Source of the DNA: Marinobacter oulmenensis
GTDB lineage: Bacteria > Pseudomonadota > Gammaproteobacteria > Pseudomonadales > Oleiphilaceae
Assembly (NCBI RefSeq): GCF_014201735.1
Contig: NZ_JACHFE010000011.1
Span: 29,787-93,786 of the forward strand
DNA: 64,000 nucleotides
Direction: 5' to 3'
The notes below the pieces were generated by a model that made no database searches, was not told the DNA's origin, and was given only the letters and a program-made list of their open reading frames with translations. How positions within the stretch are numbered: the first letter of the stretch is position 1; each line of letters opens with the position of its first letter. The position numbers and the translations under genes were made by a program. This document shows positions 19,027 to 30,420 of this stretch, one piece after another.

Positions 19027-20294
19027 GTGCCGACCTCTGCCCATACCGCTTTCACCTCATCGGCGATGATCCGCAGCCCCTCGGCCACCCGGTCGTCGTC
19101 CTGGGAGTAGGTCACCCGCAGGCATTCATGCCGGTGGCGCCAGCCATCCTCGGGCAGACCCGGGAAGAAATAGTGCCCGGACACCACCAGCACGCCCCTC
19201 GCCTTCAGGCGCTGGTATAGCTCCAGGCTGGAGATCGGCAGGTCCGGGAACCAGAGCCAGAGAAACATCGCCCCTTCCGGCTTGTGGATGTACCACCGAC
19301 AACCGTCCTCGCCCATGGCGTCATGGAAGGTGGCCACCGCCCGCTCCATCTTGGCCTTGTAGAACGGACAGACCACATCGCGGCTGAGACTGAGGATTTC
19401 TCCCGAACGCACCAGCGGCTCGGCCAGCATGGCACCAAAGCTGCCAGTGGCCAGATTCATGATGGCGTTAATGCCGGACAGCGCCTTGATGATTGATTCC
19501 TCGGCAATCACGATACCGGTCCGCGCGGCGGGCAGGCCCAGCTTGGAGAGGCTCAGGCACAGGATGATCTGGTCGTTCCAGGTCGGATTGGCGTCGGTGA
19601 ACAGCAGGCTCGGAAACGGTGTGCCGTAGGCTCCATCGACGATCAGAGGCACATCGTGCTGACGGGCCAGGGCTTCCAGGCGCACCAGTTCCTCGTCCGT
19701 GACCACATTGCCGGTGGGGTTGGTGGGCCGCGAGACGCAGATGGCGCCGGTTTCACCGGTCACTTCCACCGCGTCGAAATCCACCCGGTACTTGAACTCG
19801 TGGGCGTCGGTAAAGGAAATATCCGGACGCACTGCGTGGAACAGGTCCGGCTCGATACCGGCATCGGCATAACCGATGTATTCCGGTGCCAGCGGCAGCA
19901 GGATGTGCTTGCGCTGGCCGTCACCATAGTCGCCGCCGAACATGTTGAAGAGCATGAAAAACGCCGCCTGACTGCCGTTGGTCAGCGCGATATTTTCAGG
20001 TTTCAGCCCCCAGTCATACTCCCGGTTGAGCATGTCTGCCAGCGACGCAATAAACTGCTTCTCACCCTGGGGCGGATCGTAAATCCCCACCAGACGGCGA
20101 ACGTCACCCTCGTTCTGACTCATTTCCGCCAGGATCTGCTGCACCCGCTGCTGGATTTCGGGAATGTGCCCCGGGTTTCCCCCGCCCATCATGATCATGT
20201 CTTCGCCCGACGCCATGGCATTTCCCAGATCATCCATCAGGGAGGTGATGCCGGCATCGGCAGTGAACTTGCGACCAAAGGCAGAGAGTTTCAT
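19017..20294 (-). CDS. avtA: Valine-pyruvate aminotransferase
   Basis: This is a fold-type I PLP aminotransferase that interconverts valine/2-oxoisovalerate and alanine/pyruvate. The 425-residue length fits AvtA. Key segments are GGGNPGHIPEIQQ near the N-terminus, GIYDPPQGEKQF, LTNGSQAAFFMLFN, RPTNPTGNVV, and the PLP lysine in LSLSKLGLPAARTGIV. The C-terminus has GHYFFPG and HECLRVTY with the substrate-binding Arg. It is convergent with, and overlaps by 10 bp, the DUF3108 gene. Confidence 0.93.
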   Translation of the reverse strand: MKLSAFGRKFTADAGITSLMDDLGNAMASGEDMIMMGGGNPGHIPEIQQRVQQILAEMSQNEGDVRRLVGIYDPPQGEKQFIASLADMLNREYDWGLKPENIALTNGSQAAFFMLFNMFGGDYGDGQRKHILLPLAPEYIGYADAGIEPDLFHAVRPDISFTDAHEFKYRVDFDAVEVTGETGAICVSRPTNPTGNVVTDEELVRLEALARQHDVPLIVDGAYGTPFPSLLFTDANPTWNDQIILCLSLSKLGLPAARTGIVIAEESIIKALSGINAIMNLATGSFGAMLAEPLVRSGEILSLSRDVVCPFYKAKMERAVATFHDAMGEDGCRWYIHKPEGAMFLWLWFPDLPISSLELYQRLKARGVLVVSGHYFFPGLPEDGWRHRHECLRVTYSQDDDRVAEGLRIIADEVKAVWAEVGTQS

Positions 20295-20365
20295 GACACT
20301 ATCCAGTCAATGCGTGTTTCGGTTCTATTCCATTGTAGCCTGCGCGGGCAGCGCGGGTTGAGTCA

Positions 20366-20965
20366 TCAGTTGTCCAGGCCGATGCCCAGGTTACTGACGC
20401 CGCCGTTGGCTGCCTGCTCGCGCAGCTCGGCGATGAAGTCTTCGCGGGGAACCCGCTGGCGTTTGAGGGCGAGCACAAGGTCCCGCTGGAACAGCTTGTC
20501 TTCCTTGAGCAGCGGATGATGCTCGAACAGGGTGACCAGCTCGTTCTCGTCCAGACCTTCGCCTTCGGACAGCTCAACAAAATCCATCACGGTTCGCGTG
20601 GCCAGCTGAGAGGCTTCGGTGGCCCGGTGCCGGTCCGGGTTCAGCCGGTTGAGCAGCGCCTGCTCCAGCAACTGACAGAAGTCGAACGCCGGGTAAACAC
20701 CGTAGGCGTCGTAGTCATCCACATTGGGAGACAGGCTTTCCAGCTTGCCCAGAAGCTGGGGGATGGAGGATTCCGAGACGTCCTTCTGCAGCAGGTCCCA
20801 ACCGAGGTCCAGAACCTGGCGCATCTTGGCGCCGGTTTTCAGGCCAACGGCGTCTGCGAACAGGGCGTAATTGGGAAAGGAACGTTCAGCCAGGGCCAGC
20901 AGGAAGGCGCATTCGCGCCAGCCCTGCAATTGTGCCACGGCCTTGAGGAACTGATTGGCGTTCAT
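20366..20965 (-). CDS. DUF416 (YjaG-like) protein
   Basis: This 199-residue soluble protein resembles the YjaG/DUF416 family ([26 protein letters not shown], then [11 protein letters not shown] and [24 protein letters not shown] spacing). It is predominantly helical and acidic, and its function is unknown. Its ATG at 20965 overlaps the dcd stop (ATGA), so it is translationally coupled to dcd. The gap to avtA downstream is 71 bp. Confidence 0.82.
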   Translation of the reverse strand: MNANQFLKAVAQLQGWRECAFLLALAERSFPNYALFADAVGLKTGAKMRQVLDLGWDLLQKDVSESSIPQLLGKLESLSPNVDDYDAYGVYPAFDFCQLLEQALLNRLNPDRHRATEASQLATRTVMDFVELSEGEGLDENELVTLFEHHPLLKEDKLFQRDLVLALKRQRVPREDFIAELREQAANGGVSNLGIGLDN

Positions 20966-21528
20966 GTCCTTGGCAGGGTCACGCCTGTTTGCCCCAGGTA
21001 TTTACCGCCCCGGTCCTTGTAGCTGGTTTCACACTGCTCGTCAGACTCGAGGAAGAGCATCTGCGCCACGCCTTCGTTGGCGTAAATTTTCGCCGGAAGG
21101 TTGGTGGTGTTGGAGAATTCCAGGGTCACCTGGCCTTCCCACTCCGGCTCCAGCGGGGTGACGTTGACGATGATACCGCAGCGGGCATAGGTGCTTTTGC
21201 CCAGACAGATGGTCAGCACGTTACGCGGGATGCGGAAATACTCGACAGTGCGCGCCAGCGCGAAGCTGTTCGGCGGGATGATGCAGGTGTCGCCGGTATA
21301 ATTGACGAAGCTGTTTTCGTCAAAGTTCTTGGGGTCGACGGTGGCGCTGTGGACATTGGTGAAAATCTTGAATTCGTCACTGCAGCGGACGTCATAGCCG
21401 TAGCTTGAGGTGCCGTAGGAGATGATGCGGCCCTTTTCGGATTCACGAACCTGTCCGGCTTCGAAGGGCTCGATCATGCCCTGCTCGGCGGCCATCCGCC
21501 GGATCCACTTGTCGGATTTGATGCTCAT
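20962..21528 (-). CDS. dcd: dCTP deaminase
   Basis: This enzyme deaminates dCTP to dUTP, feeding dTMP synthesis through dUTPase. The 188-residue product starts [13 protein letters not shown] and contains SYGYDVRC, the catalytic segment [31 protein letters not shown] and the trimer-interface region [10 protein letters not shown]. The ATG at 21528 gives the usual family length; an upstream in-frame extension has no homology. It follows mrp on the minus strand. Confidence 0.97.
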   Translation of the reverse strand: MSIKSDKWIRRMAAEQGMIEPFEAGQVRESEKGRIISYGTSSYGYDVRCSDEFKIFTNVHSATVDPKNFDENSFVNYTGDTCIIPPNSFALARTVEYFRIPRNVLTICLGKSTYARCGIIVNVTPLEPEWEGQVTLEFSNTTNLPAKIYANEGVAQMLFLESDEQCETSYKDRGGKYLGQTGVTLPRT

Positions 21529-21581
21529 CGATGGATTCTCGTTTCCAGCTGGGAAAAGTGGGGCGTAGTTTACCTCAGCAA

Positions 21582-22682
21582 TCAATGCTCAGTCACGGAC
21601 ACACTGGAAATCGTGCCGCCCAGGTTCCGTTCGCGGGTGGACAGTTCCGCCCCGACCCGGCGGGCGATATCCCGGTAGCGACGGGCCACCTCCGAATCCG
21701 GCTCGGCGATCACCGACGGCATGCCGCTGTCAGTCTGCTCACGGATGGTCATGTGCAGGGGCAACTGGCCCAGCAGCGTGGTGTCGTAGTCCTCGGCGAT
21801 GCGTTCGCCACCGCCCTCACCAAACAGAGGCTCCTCGTGGCCACAGTTGCTGCAGATGTGAACACTCATGTTCTCGATCACGCCCAGTACCGGAATGTCT
21901 ACCTTGCGGAACAGCTCGATGCCTTTCTTGCCATCGAGCAACGCGATGTCCTGTGGCGTAGTGACAATCACGGCACCGGTCACCGGGACCTTCTGGGCCA
22001 GGGTCAGCTGGATATCACCGGTGCCCGGGGGCATGTCCACAATCAGGTAATCCAGTTCGTCCCACAGGGTCTGTTGCAGCAGTTGCATGACCGCGCCGCT
22101 AACCATCGGCCCGCGCCAGGCCATGGGCGTCTTGTCGGTGGTGACGAAGGCCATGGAATTGGCCTGCAGGCCGTGGGCCTGCATCGGGACAAAGTACTTG
22201 TTTTCCCGAACGTCCGGGCGTTTGCCCTCGGGCACCCCAAGCATCATGCCGATGGACGGACCGTAGATATCGGCATCGAGAATGCCCACGCGGGCACCCT
22301 CGGCATGCAGGGCCAGAGCCAGATTAACGGCGGTGGTGGACTTGCCAACGCCACCCTTGCCCGAGGCAACAGCAATGATGTTCTTGACTCCGGGAACCGG
22401 AGAGATGTCTTTCTCAATCTTGCAGGCGTGAATCTTCTGACCAACATGGACATCGGCACCGGACACACCCTCCACGCCTTCCAGCGCGTTGGCGACTATC
22501 TGCCGGAGCCCGCCGGCGATGCCCTCGGACGGATAAGGCAGCTCAACCAGCAGGGTGACCCGGCCGTTTTTGTCCGCCTCCAGCGACTTGACCGCATTGA
22601 GCTGGTACAGATCCTTGCCCAGATAGGGGTCGCGGTAGTCTCGAATGGCTGCTTCAAGGGCCTGTCTGGAAATCTCGCTCAT
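21582..22682 (-). CDS. mrp: Iron-sulfur cluster carrier protein Mrp/ApbC
   Basis: This P-loop ATPase binds and transfers Fe-S clusters. It has an N-terminal DUF59/MIP18-like domain (about residues 5-80), a deviant Walker A ([18 protein letters not shown], about residue 105), [14 protein letters not shown], the Walker B region [12 protein letters not shown], and a CxxC (CSNCG) that binds the cluster between subunits. The ATG at 22682 has a GGAG box and gives 366 residues. It is divergent from metG, the same arrangement as in E. coli. Confidence 0.95.
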   Translation of the reverse strand: MSEISRQALEAAIRDYRDPYLGKDLYQLNAVKSLEADKNGRVTLLVELPYPSEGIAGGLRQIVANALEGVEGVSGADVHVGQKIHACKIEKDISPVPGVKNIIAVASGKGGVGKSTTAVNLALALHAEGARVGILDADIYGPSIGMMLGVPEGKRPDVRENKYFVPMQAHGLQANSMAFVTTDKTPMAWRGPMVSGAVMQLLQQTLWDELDYLIVDMPPGTGDIQLTLAQKVPVTGAVIVTTPQDIALLDGKKGIELFRKVDIPVLGVIENMSVHICSNCGHEEPLFGEGGGERIAEDYDTTLLGQLPLHMTIREQTDSGMPSVIAEPDSEVARRYRDIARRVGAELSTRERNLGGTISSVSVTEH

Positions 22683-22864
22683 GGGGTTCTCCGGAATATG
22701 CTCATAAACACGGATGCAGGTGAAAAATCGCGCTGTGGAAGGTATCATCTGTGCCCGTTTCTGACCATATGGGGTCTTTACCCGGGGCAATCAATGCCGG
22801 TTGTACCCCGCACCCCGTTTTTTAGACATTCCAACCCTTACTGACAGAAGGTTCGGACATCACC
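22683..22864. promoter_or_regulatory. Divergent mrp/metG promoter region
   Basis: This 182-bp spacer between divergent start codons must hold both promoters. I could not pick convincing -35/-10 pairs for either gene. No palindrome or riboswitch-like structure stands out. Confidence 0.35.
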
Positions 22865-24904
22865 ATGACGCAAGCGAGCAAGCAACAGCGCGACATTCTG
22901 GTTACCAGCGCCCTGCCCTACGCCAACGGGCCAATTCACCTGGGGCATCTGCTGGAGTACATTCAGACCGACATCTGGACGCGCTACCAGAAAATGCGTG
23001 GTCACAACTGCTACTACGTTTGCGCCGACGATGCCCACGGCACCGCGATCATGCTCCGGGCCGAGCGCGAAGGCATCACGCCGGAGCAGCTGATCGCCCG
23101 CATCAGCGAGGAACACCAGCAGGATTTTGCCGGTTTCCACATCCGCTTTGACAACTACTACTCGACTCACTCCGAGGAGAACCAGTTCTTCTCCGAGTAT
23201 ATCTATCGCCAGTTGCAGGAAAACGGCCACATCGCGACCCGCAACATCACCCAGTTCTTCGATCCGGAAAAGGAAATGTTCCTGGCGGACCGCTTCATCA
23301 AGGGCACCTGCCCGAAATGCAAGGCGGAAGACCAGTACGGCGACAACTGCGAAGCCTGTGGCGCCACCTATACCCCGGCTGAACTGATCAATCCCCGGTC
23401 TGCTGTCTCCGGTGCCACACCGGTGGAAAAACAGTCCGAGCACTACTTCTTCACCCTGCCGGATTTCCAGGACTTCCTGAGCCAGTGGACCCGCAGTGGC
23501 GCGCTTCAGCCCCAGGTGGCCAACAAGCTGGCCGAATGGCTCGAAGCCGGGCTGCAGGAGTGGGACATCAGCCGCGATGCCCCCTACTTCGGGTTCGAGA
23601 TCCCGGACGCACCGGGCAAGTACTTCTATGTCTGGCTGGACGCGCCAATCGGCTACCTGGCCAGCTTCAAGAACCTGTGCAACCGGGAAGACATCAATTT
23701 CGAGCACTTCTGGAAGGCCGATTCCGACGCCGAGGTCTATCACTTCATCGGCAAGGACATCATCAACTTCCACGCCCTGTTCTGGCCGTCCATGCTGCAT
23801 GACGCCGGGTTCCGCACGCCAACGGCGGTCTGGGCCCATGGCTTTGTCACCGTTAACGGCAAGAAGATGTCCAAGTCCCGTGGCACCTTCATCATGGCGC
23901 GCACCTATCTCGATCACCTGAACCCGGAATATTTGCGCTATTACTTCGCCGCCAAGCTGACCGGCGGTGTCGACGACATGGACCTCAACCTTGAGGACTT
24001 CGCGGCCCGGGTCAATTCGGACCTGATCGGCAAGGTGGTCAATATCGCCAGCCGCAGCGCCGGGTTCATCACCAAGCGGTTCGACGGCAAGCTCGGACAG
24101 GTCACCGAAACCGCCAAGCTGAAGGCCTTCATCGATGCCGGCAAGGACATTGAGGAATACTACGAAGCCCGGGAATTCGGCCGCGCCATGCGCCGGATCA
24201 TGGAACTGGCGGACATTGCCAACCAGTACGTCAATGACGAACAGCCATGGGTCATCGCCAAGCAGGAAGGCCAGGATGACAACCTCCAGGCCATCTGCAC
24301 CAACGCCATCAACATGTTCCGCCTGCTGATCACCTATCTGGCTCCGGTTCTGCCGAAGATGGCTGAAGCGTCGGAAGCCTTCCTGAACAGCCGTCTGGAC
24401 TGGAACCATCGCGCCGAACTGCTGGAAGATCACGCCATCAGCAAGTTCAAGGCGCTGATGAACCGGGTGGATATGGCCCAGATCGAGAAAATGCTGGACG
24501 CCTCCAAGGAAGAGCTGCCGGCCGCCACCGGCGAACAGTCCGGCCAGAGCGACAACACAGACCTTGACCCCATCGCCGGGGAAATCGAGTTTCCCGATTT
24601 CGCCAAAGTGGATCTGAGGGTGGTCAAAATCCTCAAAGCGGAGCATGTGGAAGGCGCCGACAAGCTTCTTCGCCTGACTCTTGACGTGGGGCATGGCGAA
24701 CGCAACGTGTTTGCTGGTATCAAGTCAGCCTACAAACCGGAAGATCTTGAGGGGCGCCTGACCGTGATGGTCGCCAACCTGAAGCCCCGCAAGATGAAGT
24801 TCGGCATGTCGGAAGGCATGGTCCTGGCAGCGGGCCCGGGCGGCAAGGAGATCTTCATCCTGTCGCCGGATTCCGGCGCCACTCCCGGCATGCGGGTCAT
24901 GTAA
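22865..24904 (+). CDS. metG: Methionyl-tRNA synthetase
   Basis: This enzyme charges both initiator and elongator tRNA-Met. It is the 679-residue, zinc-containing dimeric form. HLGH is at residues 25-28, the zinc knuckle CPKC...CEAC spans 149-165, and KMSKS is at 334-338. Residues ~575-679 form the C-terminal OB-fold tRNA-binding/dimerisation domain ([15 protein letters not shown], then GLTVM-like [14 protein letters not shown]). It lies upstream of rnfA by 24 bp. Confidence 0.98.
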   Translation: MTQASKQQRDILVTSALPYANGPIHLGHLLEYIQTDIWTRYQKMRGHNCYYVCADDAHGTAIMLRAEREGITPEQLIARISEEHQQDFAGFHIRFDNYYSTHSEENQFFSEYIYRQLQENGHIATRNITQFFDPEKEMFLADRFIKGTCPKCKAEDQYGDNCEACGATYTPAELINPRSAVSGATPVEKQSEHYFFTLPDFQDFLSQWTRSGALQPQVANKLAEWLEAGLQEWDISRDAPYFGFEIPDAPGKYFYVWLDAPIGYLASFKNLCNREDINFEHFWKADSDAEVYHFIGKDIINFHALFWPSMLHDAGFRTPTAVWAHGFVTVNGKKMSKSRGTFIMARTYLDHLNPEYLRYYFAAKLTGGVDDMDLNLEDFAARVNSDLIGKVVNIASRSAGFITKRFDGKLGQVTETAKLKAFIDAGKDIEEYYEAREFGRAMRRIMELADIANQYVNDEQPWVIAKQEGQDDNLQAICTNAINMFRLLITYLAPVLPKMAEASEAFLNSRLDWNHRAELLEDHAISKFKALMNRVDMAQIEKMLDASKEELPAATGEQSGQSDNTDLDPIAGEIEFPDFAKVDLRVVKILKAEHVEGADKLLRLTLDVGHGERNVFAGIKSAYKPEDLEGRLTVMVANLKPRKMKFGMSEGMVLAAGPGGKEIFILSPDSGATPGMRVM

Positions 24905-24928
24905 ACACAGCGAGGCAGTGCAGCTCCG

Positions 24929-25510
24929 ATGGCAGAGTATTTGCTGATTCTGGTCAGCACCATCCTGGTGAACAACTTTGTTCTGGTCCAGTTCCTGGGC
25001 CTGTGCCCTTTCATGGGGGTTTCCGGCAAGCTGGAAACCGCCATGGGGATGTCGCTGGCCACCACCTTCGTACTGACCCTGTCCTCGGTCTGCAGCTACC
25101 TGGCCTATACCTACCTGCTGGCACCACTGGACCTGGCCTTCCTGAAAACCATCACCTTCATTCTGGTGATTGCGGTAGTGGTCCAGTTCACGGAAATGGT
25201 GGTCCACAAGACCAGCCCGCTGCTGTACCGGGTTCTGGGGATTTTCCTGCCACTGATCACCACCAACTGCGCGGTGCTCGGTGTCGCCCTACTGAACCTG
25301 AACAAGAACAACAACTTTGTCGAATCCGTGCTCTACGGCTTCGGGGCTGCGGTGGGTTTTTCGCTGGTTCTGGTGCTCTTCGCCGCCATGCGTGAGCGCA
25401 TCGCAGTGGCCGATGTGCCCGTTGCTTTCCGGGGTGCCGCCATCGGTATGGTGACGGCCGGACTCATGGCTTTGGCGTTCCTGGGCTTTACCGGCCTGGT
25501 TGCAGTCTGA
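24929..25510 (+). CDS. rnfA: Electron transport complex subunit RnfA/RsxA
   Basis: This 193-residue membrane subunit has six hydrophobic helices and belongs to the Rnf ferredoxin:NAD+ oxidoreductase, which couples electron transfer to Na+ or H+ movement. The family N-terminus [29 protein letters not shown] and the [17 protein letters not shown] segment are diagnostic; the Cys in each half is proposed to bind the membrane-embedded Fe-S cluster. It is the first of six rnf genes with near-zero spacing. Confidence 0.97.
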   Translation: MAEYLLILVSTILVNNFVLVQFLGLCPFMGVSGKLETAMGMSLATTFVLTLSSVCSYLAYTYLLAPLDLAFLKTITFILVIAVVVQFTEMVVHKTSPLLYRVLGIFLPLITTNCAVLGVALLNLNKNNNFVESVLYGFGAAVGFSLVLVLFAAMRERIAVADVPVAFRGAAIGMVTAGLMALAFLGFTGLVAV

Positions 25511-25526
25511 CGGAGCGGTTGTTGTT

Positions 25527-26105
25527 ATGTGGACAGGTATCCTCATCGCAGTTTTGGCATTGCTGGCACTGGCCATGGTCTTTGGCGGTCTGCTGGGATT
25601 TGCCGCCGAGCGCTTCAAAGTGGAAGGCAACCCGCTGGTTGACCAGATCGATGCCCTGCTGCCCCAGACCCAATGCGGCCAGTGCGGCTTCCCGGGCTGC
25701 CGCCCCTACGCCGAGGCGATTGCAAGTGGCGAAGCCATCAACAAGTGCCCGCCCGGTGGTGAAGCCACTATCAAGTCCCTGGCGGACCTCCTCGACGTTG
25801 AACCCCAGCCCCTGGACGCCGAGCATGGCGTGGAACAGGTCAAGCGGGTGGCCGTTATCCGGGAAGACGAGTGTATCGGCTGTACCAAGTGCATCCAGGC
25901 CTGCCCGGTGGACGCCATCCTCGGAGCCGCCAAGCACATGCACACAGTCATAGAGAGCGAATGCACCGGCTGTGACCTCTGCGTCGAACCCTGCCCGGTG
26001 GACTGCATTGATATGATCACCGTGGAACCCGATATCCGCACCTGGACCTGGACGCCACCGAAGCCCAGCATCATCACCACCGATCGCCAGGGAGCCAGCG
26101 CCTGA
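25527..26105 (+). CDS. rnfB: Electron transport complex subunit RnfB/RsxB (ferredoxin-like)
   Basis: This 192-residue membrane-anchored iron-sulfur protein passes electrons within the Rnf complex. An N-terminal helix (residues 3-24) is followed by a 4Fe-4S motif ([18 protein letters not shown]...KCPPGG) and two bacterial ferredoxin motifs ([16 protein letters not shown] and [16 protein letters not shown]). I chose the ATG at 25527, which follows CGGAG and gives the usual length, over an upstream in-frame start overlapping rnfA. Its stop overlaps the rnfC ATG. Confidence 0.97.
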   Translation: MWTGILIAVLALLALAMVFGGLLGFAAERFKVEGNPLVDQIDALLPQTQCGQCGFPGCRPYAEAIASGEAINKCPPGGEATIKSLADLLDVEPQPLDAEHGVEQVKRVAVIREDECIGCTKCIQACPVDAILGAAKHMHTVIESECTGCDLCVEPCPVDCIDMITVEPDIRTWTWTPPKPSIITTDRQGASA

Positions 26106-27934
26106 TGACACAACTGTGGGATTTCTCCGGCGGCATTCACCCTCCCGAGAACAAGCATCAATCCACCTCAGTGCCCATCCGGACCGCCACTCTGCCGGAG
26201 CAACTGGTGCTGCCGGTACAGCAGCATATCGGTGAGCCGGCCACCCCGGTGGTGGCGGTCGGTGACCGGGTTCTCAAAGGCCAGAAAATTGCCGATGTCA
26301 CCACGGGCATGGGCGTGCCGGTACACGCTCCGACGTCCGGGACCATCGAGGCCATTGAGCAGCGTCCCGTTCCCCATCCCTCGGGAATGCCGGATCAGTG
26401 TATTGTGCTGCGCCCTGACGGCCAGGACGAATGGTGCGAGCTTCACCCTGTCGGTGATTACAAGCAGTCCGGGCGTGAGCTGGTCCTTCAGGCCATCCGC
26501 AACGCCGGCATTTCCGGCATGGGTGGTGCCGGATTTCCGACCGACATCAAACTGCACCCTCCCCGCGACCGCAAGGTGGACACGCTCATCCTCAATGGCG
26601 CGGAATGCGAGCCATACATCACCGCCGATGACATGACCATGCGGGAGCGGTCGTCTGACGTGGTGGCTGGCCTGCAGGTGATGGCCTGGATCCTGCGCCC
26701 GGAACGCTGCGTGATCGCGGTGGAAGACAACAAGCCCGAGGCCATCGCGGCGCTGCGCGAAGCGGTGAATGCTACTCAGATCGAAATTGCCGTCATCCCC
26801 ACAAAATACCCTTCCGGTGGCGAAAAACAGCTGATCCGGGTAATTACTGGCCTGGAGGTCCCCAGCGGCGGCATCCCGGCGGATATTGGCGTTATGTGCC
26901 AGAACATCGGCACAGCGGTTGCGGTTGCCGGGGCCGTCTTCGATGGCCGGCCCCTGATCTCCCGGGTGGTGACCATTACCGGCGACGCGGTTGCCGAGCC
27001 GGGCAACTTTGTCGCCCTGATTGGCACACCCTTCCGGGACCTGCTGCGCCAGGCCGGGGTTGATCAGAGCGTCCTGGATCGCCTGGTTCTGGGTGGCCCG
27101 ATGATGGGCTACACCCTGGCTTCGGATTCGGTGCCGGTGATCAAAACCGCCAACTGCCTGATAGCGGCGACCGGGCAAGAGCTGCCATTACCGCCGCCCG
27201 AGCAACCGTGCATCCGCTGCGGCCAGTGCGCGGAAGCCTGCCCGATGGAACTGCTGCCGCAGCAACTGTTCTGGTACTCCAAATCGGCGGAATTTGAAAA
27301 GGCCGAACACCTGAACCTGTTCGACTGCATCGAGTGCGGTGCCTGCTCCTATGTCTGCCCCAGTTCCATCCCGCTGGTTCAGTACTATCGCTTTGCCAAG
27401 GGAGAAATCCGCACCCAGCGGGCAGAGAAACTCAAGGCGGACCGAGCCCGGGAACGCTTTGAAGCCCGTCAGGCCCGTCTTGAACGGGAACAGGAAGAGA
27501 AAGAGCTGCGCCGCAAGCAGCGTGCGAAAGCTGCCGCAGATGCCCAGGCCAAGAAAAAGGCCGAAGCGGAGAAGGCCGCCGCAGACGGTGAAGCGGTCGA
27601 CGAGCGTGCGGCCAAGGCGGCCCTGGTTCAGCAGGCCCTGGACCGCAAGAAAGCGAACGCCGGCCAGACGCCGAAGCCCGAGGCGACGGCTTCCGATGCT
27701 CCCGGCGAACCAACGGACATCGCCACGCTGGAAAAACAGCTCACCCAGGCTGAGGCCAAGCTGAACACGATGCAGGGCATGCTGGATGACGCCAAGGCCC
27801 AGCAGGCCGACAACGTGGAAAAACTCGAACGGGCCGTGGCCAAGAACCACGACCGGGTCGAGCGCGCCCGGCGTGCCCTGAAAGAGGCCCAGGATAAGGC
27901 GCAGGCCCAGTCCGAGCCCCAGTCCTCCGAGTAA
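26105..27934 (+). CDS. rnfC: Electron transport complex subunit RnfC/RsxC
   Basis: This peripheral subunit carries the NADH/FMN site and two 4Fe-4S clusters. The core (about residues 1-435) has a Gly-rich FMN/NADH region ([28 protein letters not shown]) and the ferredoxin motifs [17 protein letters not shown] and [16 protein letters not shown]. Residues ~440-609 are a long Ala/Lys/Glu/Gln-rich tail likely to be helical or coiled coil; such tails vary in length among Rnf complexes. The total is 609 residues. The start overlaps the rnfB stop. Confidence 0.97.
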   Translation: MTQLWDFSGGIHPPENKHQSTSVPIRTATLPEQLVLPVQQHIGEPATPVVAVGDRVLKGQKIADVTTGMGVPVHAPTSGTIEAIEQRPVPHPSGMPDQCIVLRPDGQDEWCELHPVGDYKQSGRELVLQAIRNAGISGMGGAGFPTDIKLHPPRDRKVDTLILNGAECEPYITADDMTMRERSSDVVAGLQVMAWILRPERCVIAVEDNKPEAIAALREAVNATQIEIAVIPTKYPSGGEKQLIRVITGLEVPSGGIPADIGVMCQNIGTAVAVAGAVFDGRPLISRVVTITGDAVAEPGNFVALIGTPFRDLLRQAGVDQSVLDRLVLGGPMMGYTLASDSVPVIKTANCLIAATGQELPLPPPEQPCIRCGQCAEACPMELLPQQLFWYSKSAEFEKAEHLNLFDCIECGACSYVCPSSIPLVQYYRFAKGEIRTQRAEKLKADRARERFEARQARLEREQEEKELRRKQRAKAAADAQAKKKAEAEKAAADGEAVDERAAKAALVQQALDRKKANAGQTPKPEATASDAPGEPTDIATLEKQLTQAEAKLNTMQGMLDDAKAQQADNVEKLERAVAKNHDRVERARRALKEAQDKAQAQSEPQSSE

Positions 27935-27950
27935 CCCTATTGCAGGCTTG

Positions 27951-29012
27951 ATGTACATGGCACTTATTCAGCAATCATCGCCCCATGCCCATAACGCGCG
28001 GCCGACCTCGAAGGTCATGCTGTGGGTGATGCTGGCCACCCTGCCCGGGCTGCTGGCCCAGACCCTGTTCTTTGGCTGGGGCAACCTGATCAACGTGATC
28101 TGGTGCATCGGCCTCGCGCTGGCGTCGGAAGCCGCCATTCTCCGGCTGCGTGGCAAGCCCGTCGGCTTTTTTCTCCGGGACAACACCGCGGCGGTAACCG
28201 GCCTGCTTCTGGGGCTTTCCCTGCCCCAGTTCGCCCCCTGGTGGGTCTCGGGCATTGCAGTGATTTCAGCCATTGTCGTCGCCAAACAGCTCTATGGCGG
28301 GCTGGGCTCCAACCCGTTCAACCCGGCGATGGTCGGCTATGCCCTGGTGCTGATTTCCTTCCCGGTGGCCATGACCACCAACTGGGCGGAAGCCGCTGGC
28401 CTCGGCACTGGCACACCGGGATTCGGGGAGACCCTCGCCCGCATCTTTTCCAATGCCCAGGCCACCGCCGTCGATGGCTGGACCATGGCAACACCGCTTG
28501 ATGAATACAAGCACAAGATCGCCAGTCACACCGCCAGCGAGGTGCTGGTTCATCCCACCTTCGGGGACCTGGTAGCCCGGGGCTGGGAATGGGTTAACCT
28601 GGGCTTCCTGGCCGGCGGCCTGCTGCTGGTCTGGCTGCGTATCATCACCTGGCACATCCCGGCCGCCTTCCTGGCTGCCATTGCCGCCATGAGCCTGATG
28701 TTCGGCAGCAATGCTGATCTGTACGCGCCCCTCCAGTTGCACCTGCTGGCCGGTGGCACCATGCTCGGCGCCTTCTTTATTGCCACCGATCCGGTATCGG
28801 CAGCGACCAGCCATCAGGGCAAACTGATCTACGGGGCCGGGGTCGGCATCCTGATTTACCTGATCCGTACCTGGGGTAATTACCCGGACGCGGTTGCCTT
28901 CAGCGTACTGCTGATGAACTTCGCTGTCCCGTTTATCGACTACTACACGCCCCCCAGAAGTTATGGCCATCACAAGGCCCGTCGGGGCCTTCCCGGCAGG
29001 AATGGAGGCTGA
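27951..29012 (+). CDS. rnfD: Electron transport complex subunit RnfD/RsxD
   Basis: This 353-residue integral membrane subunit related to NqrB carries covalent FMN. The sequence has about nine hydrophobic helices, the [17 protein letters not shown] segment, and [10 protein letters not shown], whose T-x-A-T pattern fits the covalent FMN threonine site of the family. The C-terminal half has [20 protein letters not shown]. The ATG at 27951 or 27957 may be used; a TTG three bases upstream is less likely. It is followed by rnfG after 3 bases. Confidence 0.96.
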   Translation: MYMALIQQSSPHAHNARPTSKVMLWVMLATLPGLLAQTLFFGWGNLINVIWCIGLALASEAAILRLRGKPVGFFLRDNTAAVTGLLLGLSLPQFAPWWVSGIAVISAIVVAKQLYGGLGSNPFNPAMVGYALVLISFPVAMTTNWAEAAGLGTGTPGFGETLARIFSNAQATAVDGWTMATPLDEYKHKIASHTASEVLVHPTFGDLVARGWEWVNLGFLAGGLLLVWLRIITWHIPAAFLAAIAAMSLMFGSNADLYAPLQLHLLAGGTMLGAFFIATDPVSAATSHQGKLIYGAGVGILIYLIRTWGNYPDAVAFSVLLMNFAVPFIDYYTPPRSYGHHKARRGLPGRNGG

Positions 29013-29015
29013 ACC

Positions 29016-29684
29016 ATGAGCGCACTGATCACCTCCATCCGTCGTAATGCCATCGGCCTGGGTCTGTTTGCCGTCATCACCGGTGGTACCATCGCCGTCA
29101 CCCAGGCGTTAACCAAGGACCGGATACAGGAGCAGGCGGCCCGGGCCGAAGCCAGCGCCCTGTTCGAGATCATTCCACAAAGCATGCATGACAACGACCT
29201 GCTGAAGGACGTGGTCACCTTGCCGGCAAGCCAGAGGCTACCCTCCTCAGGGCCGGTGAAGGCCTGGGTGGCCCGGAAGAACGGCCAGCCGGTGGGCATG
29301 ATCCTGCCGACCGTAGCCCCTGACGGTTACTCGGGCAATATCCGCCTGCTCGTTGGCCTGGATCTTCAGGGTACGGTACTCGGTGTCCGGGTGACCCAGC
29401 ACAAGGAAACACCGGGACTGGGTGACCGGGTGGAAACCCGCAAATCGAACTGGGTCGAAGGTTTCGAAAACCGGTCACTGAGCAACACACCGCCCAAGCA
29501 GTGGAACGTCAAGAAAAACGGCGGTGTCTTTGACCAGTTTACCGGCGCCACCATCACGCCAAGGGCAATTGTGAAAGCGGTGAAGACAACCCTGATCTAT
29601 TTTCGTCACAACCGGGAGGCAATCCGACAGCGCCTGCTGCAGTCTTCCGGACCTGAGACATCCAACTCGACGGAGCGCTCCTGA
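29016..29684 (+). CDS. rnfG: Electron transport complex subunit RnfG/RsxG
   Basis: This 222-residue subunit has an N-terminal membrane anchor (about residues 12-30) and a periplasmic FMN-binding domain. The flavinylation motif is [15 protein letters not shown] near residue 175, with covalent FMN on the Thr of TGAT. The upstream [26 protein letters not shown] segment is also typical. It is the fifth gene of the rnf operon, between rnfD and rnfE with 2-3 bp gaps. Confidence 0.97.
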   Translation: MSALITSIRRNAIGLGLFAVITGGTIAVTQALTKDRIQEQAARAEASALFEIIPQSMHDNDLLKDVVTLPASQRLPSSGPVKAWVARKNGQPVGMILPTVAPDGYSGNIRLLVGLDLQGTVLGVRVTQHKETPGLGDRVETRKSNWVEGFENRSLSNTPPKQWNVKKNGGVFDQFTGATITPRAIVKAVKTTLIYFRHNREAIRQRLLQSSGPETSNSTERS

Positions 29685-29686
29685 TC

Positions 29687-30403
29687 ATGGCGACCAAAAC
29701 CTCCAGCGAAATCATCAAGGACGGTCTGTGGAACAACAACCCGGCCCTGGTGCAGGTGCTGGGCCTGTGCCCCCTGCTGGCCGTCACCAGTACGGTGGTC
29801 AACGCCATCGGGCTGGGCCTGGCAACCCTGCTGGTGCTGGTGGGTTCTAACCTTTCAGTCTCGCTGATCCGTAATTTTGTCGGGGAGTCGGTGCGCCTGC
29901 CGGCGTTCGTGATGATCATCGCCTCGTTTGTAACCTGCGCCGAACTCCTGATGCAGGCCTTCACCTATGAGTTGTACCAGATTCTGGGCATTTTCATCCC
30001 GCTGATCGTTACCAACTGCGCCATTCTCGGGCGTGCCGATGCCTTCGCCTCAAAAAATCCCCCACTTCCCGCGGTGCTGGACGGCGCCATGATGGGGCTC
30101 GGTTTCCTGGCGGTACTGATCACCCTGGGCGGTCTGCGGGAACTGATCGGACAGGGCACCCTGTTTTCCGACATGCACCTGCTGTTTGGGCCCATGGCAG
30201 CGGACTGGACCGTCCGGCCTTTCGAGGCCTACCCCAACGTCCTGTTCATGGTTCTGCCACCCGGGGCCTTCATCGGTCTGGGGCTGTTGATCGCCCTGAA
30301 GAACAGTATTGATACCCGGCTGGAAGAGCGCAGGAAATCCGCCGAGCAGGCGCCCGCGGCGACCGGCAGCAAGCGCGTCCGGGTCACCGGCAACATTTCC
30401 TGA
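29687..30403 (+). CDS. rnfE: Electron transport complex subunit RnfE/RsxE
   Basis: This 238-residue membrane subunit is homologous to RnfA/NqrD. It has about six helices, the opening [21 protein letters not shown], and the second half [20 protein letters not shown]; the paired Cys residues correspond to those proposed to hold a cluster between RnfA and RnfE. The C-terminus is basic and cytosolic. It is the last rnf gene and lies 17 bp before nth. Confidence 0.97.
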   Translation: MATKTSSEIIKDGLWNNNPALVQVLGLCPLLAVTSTVVNAIGLGLATLLVLVGSNLSVSLIRNFVGESVRLPAFVMIIASFVTCAELLMQAFTYELYQILGIFIPLIVTNCAILGRADAFASKNPPLPAVLDGAMMGLGFLAVLITLGGLRELIGQGTLFSDMHLLFGPMAADWTVRPFEAYPNVLFMVLPPGAFIGLGLLIALKNSIDTRLEERRKSAEQAPAATGSKRVRVTGNIS

Positions 30404-30420
30404 CATCCGCACGGACCGGC

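Noticed and set aside
22838..24694. A 618-codon minus-strand open frame across metG
   Set aside because: Same situation: it mirrors metG, has no motif or own ribosome binding site, and is explained by GC bias.
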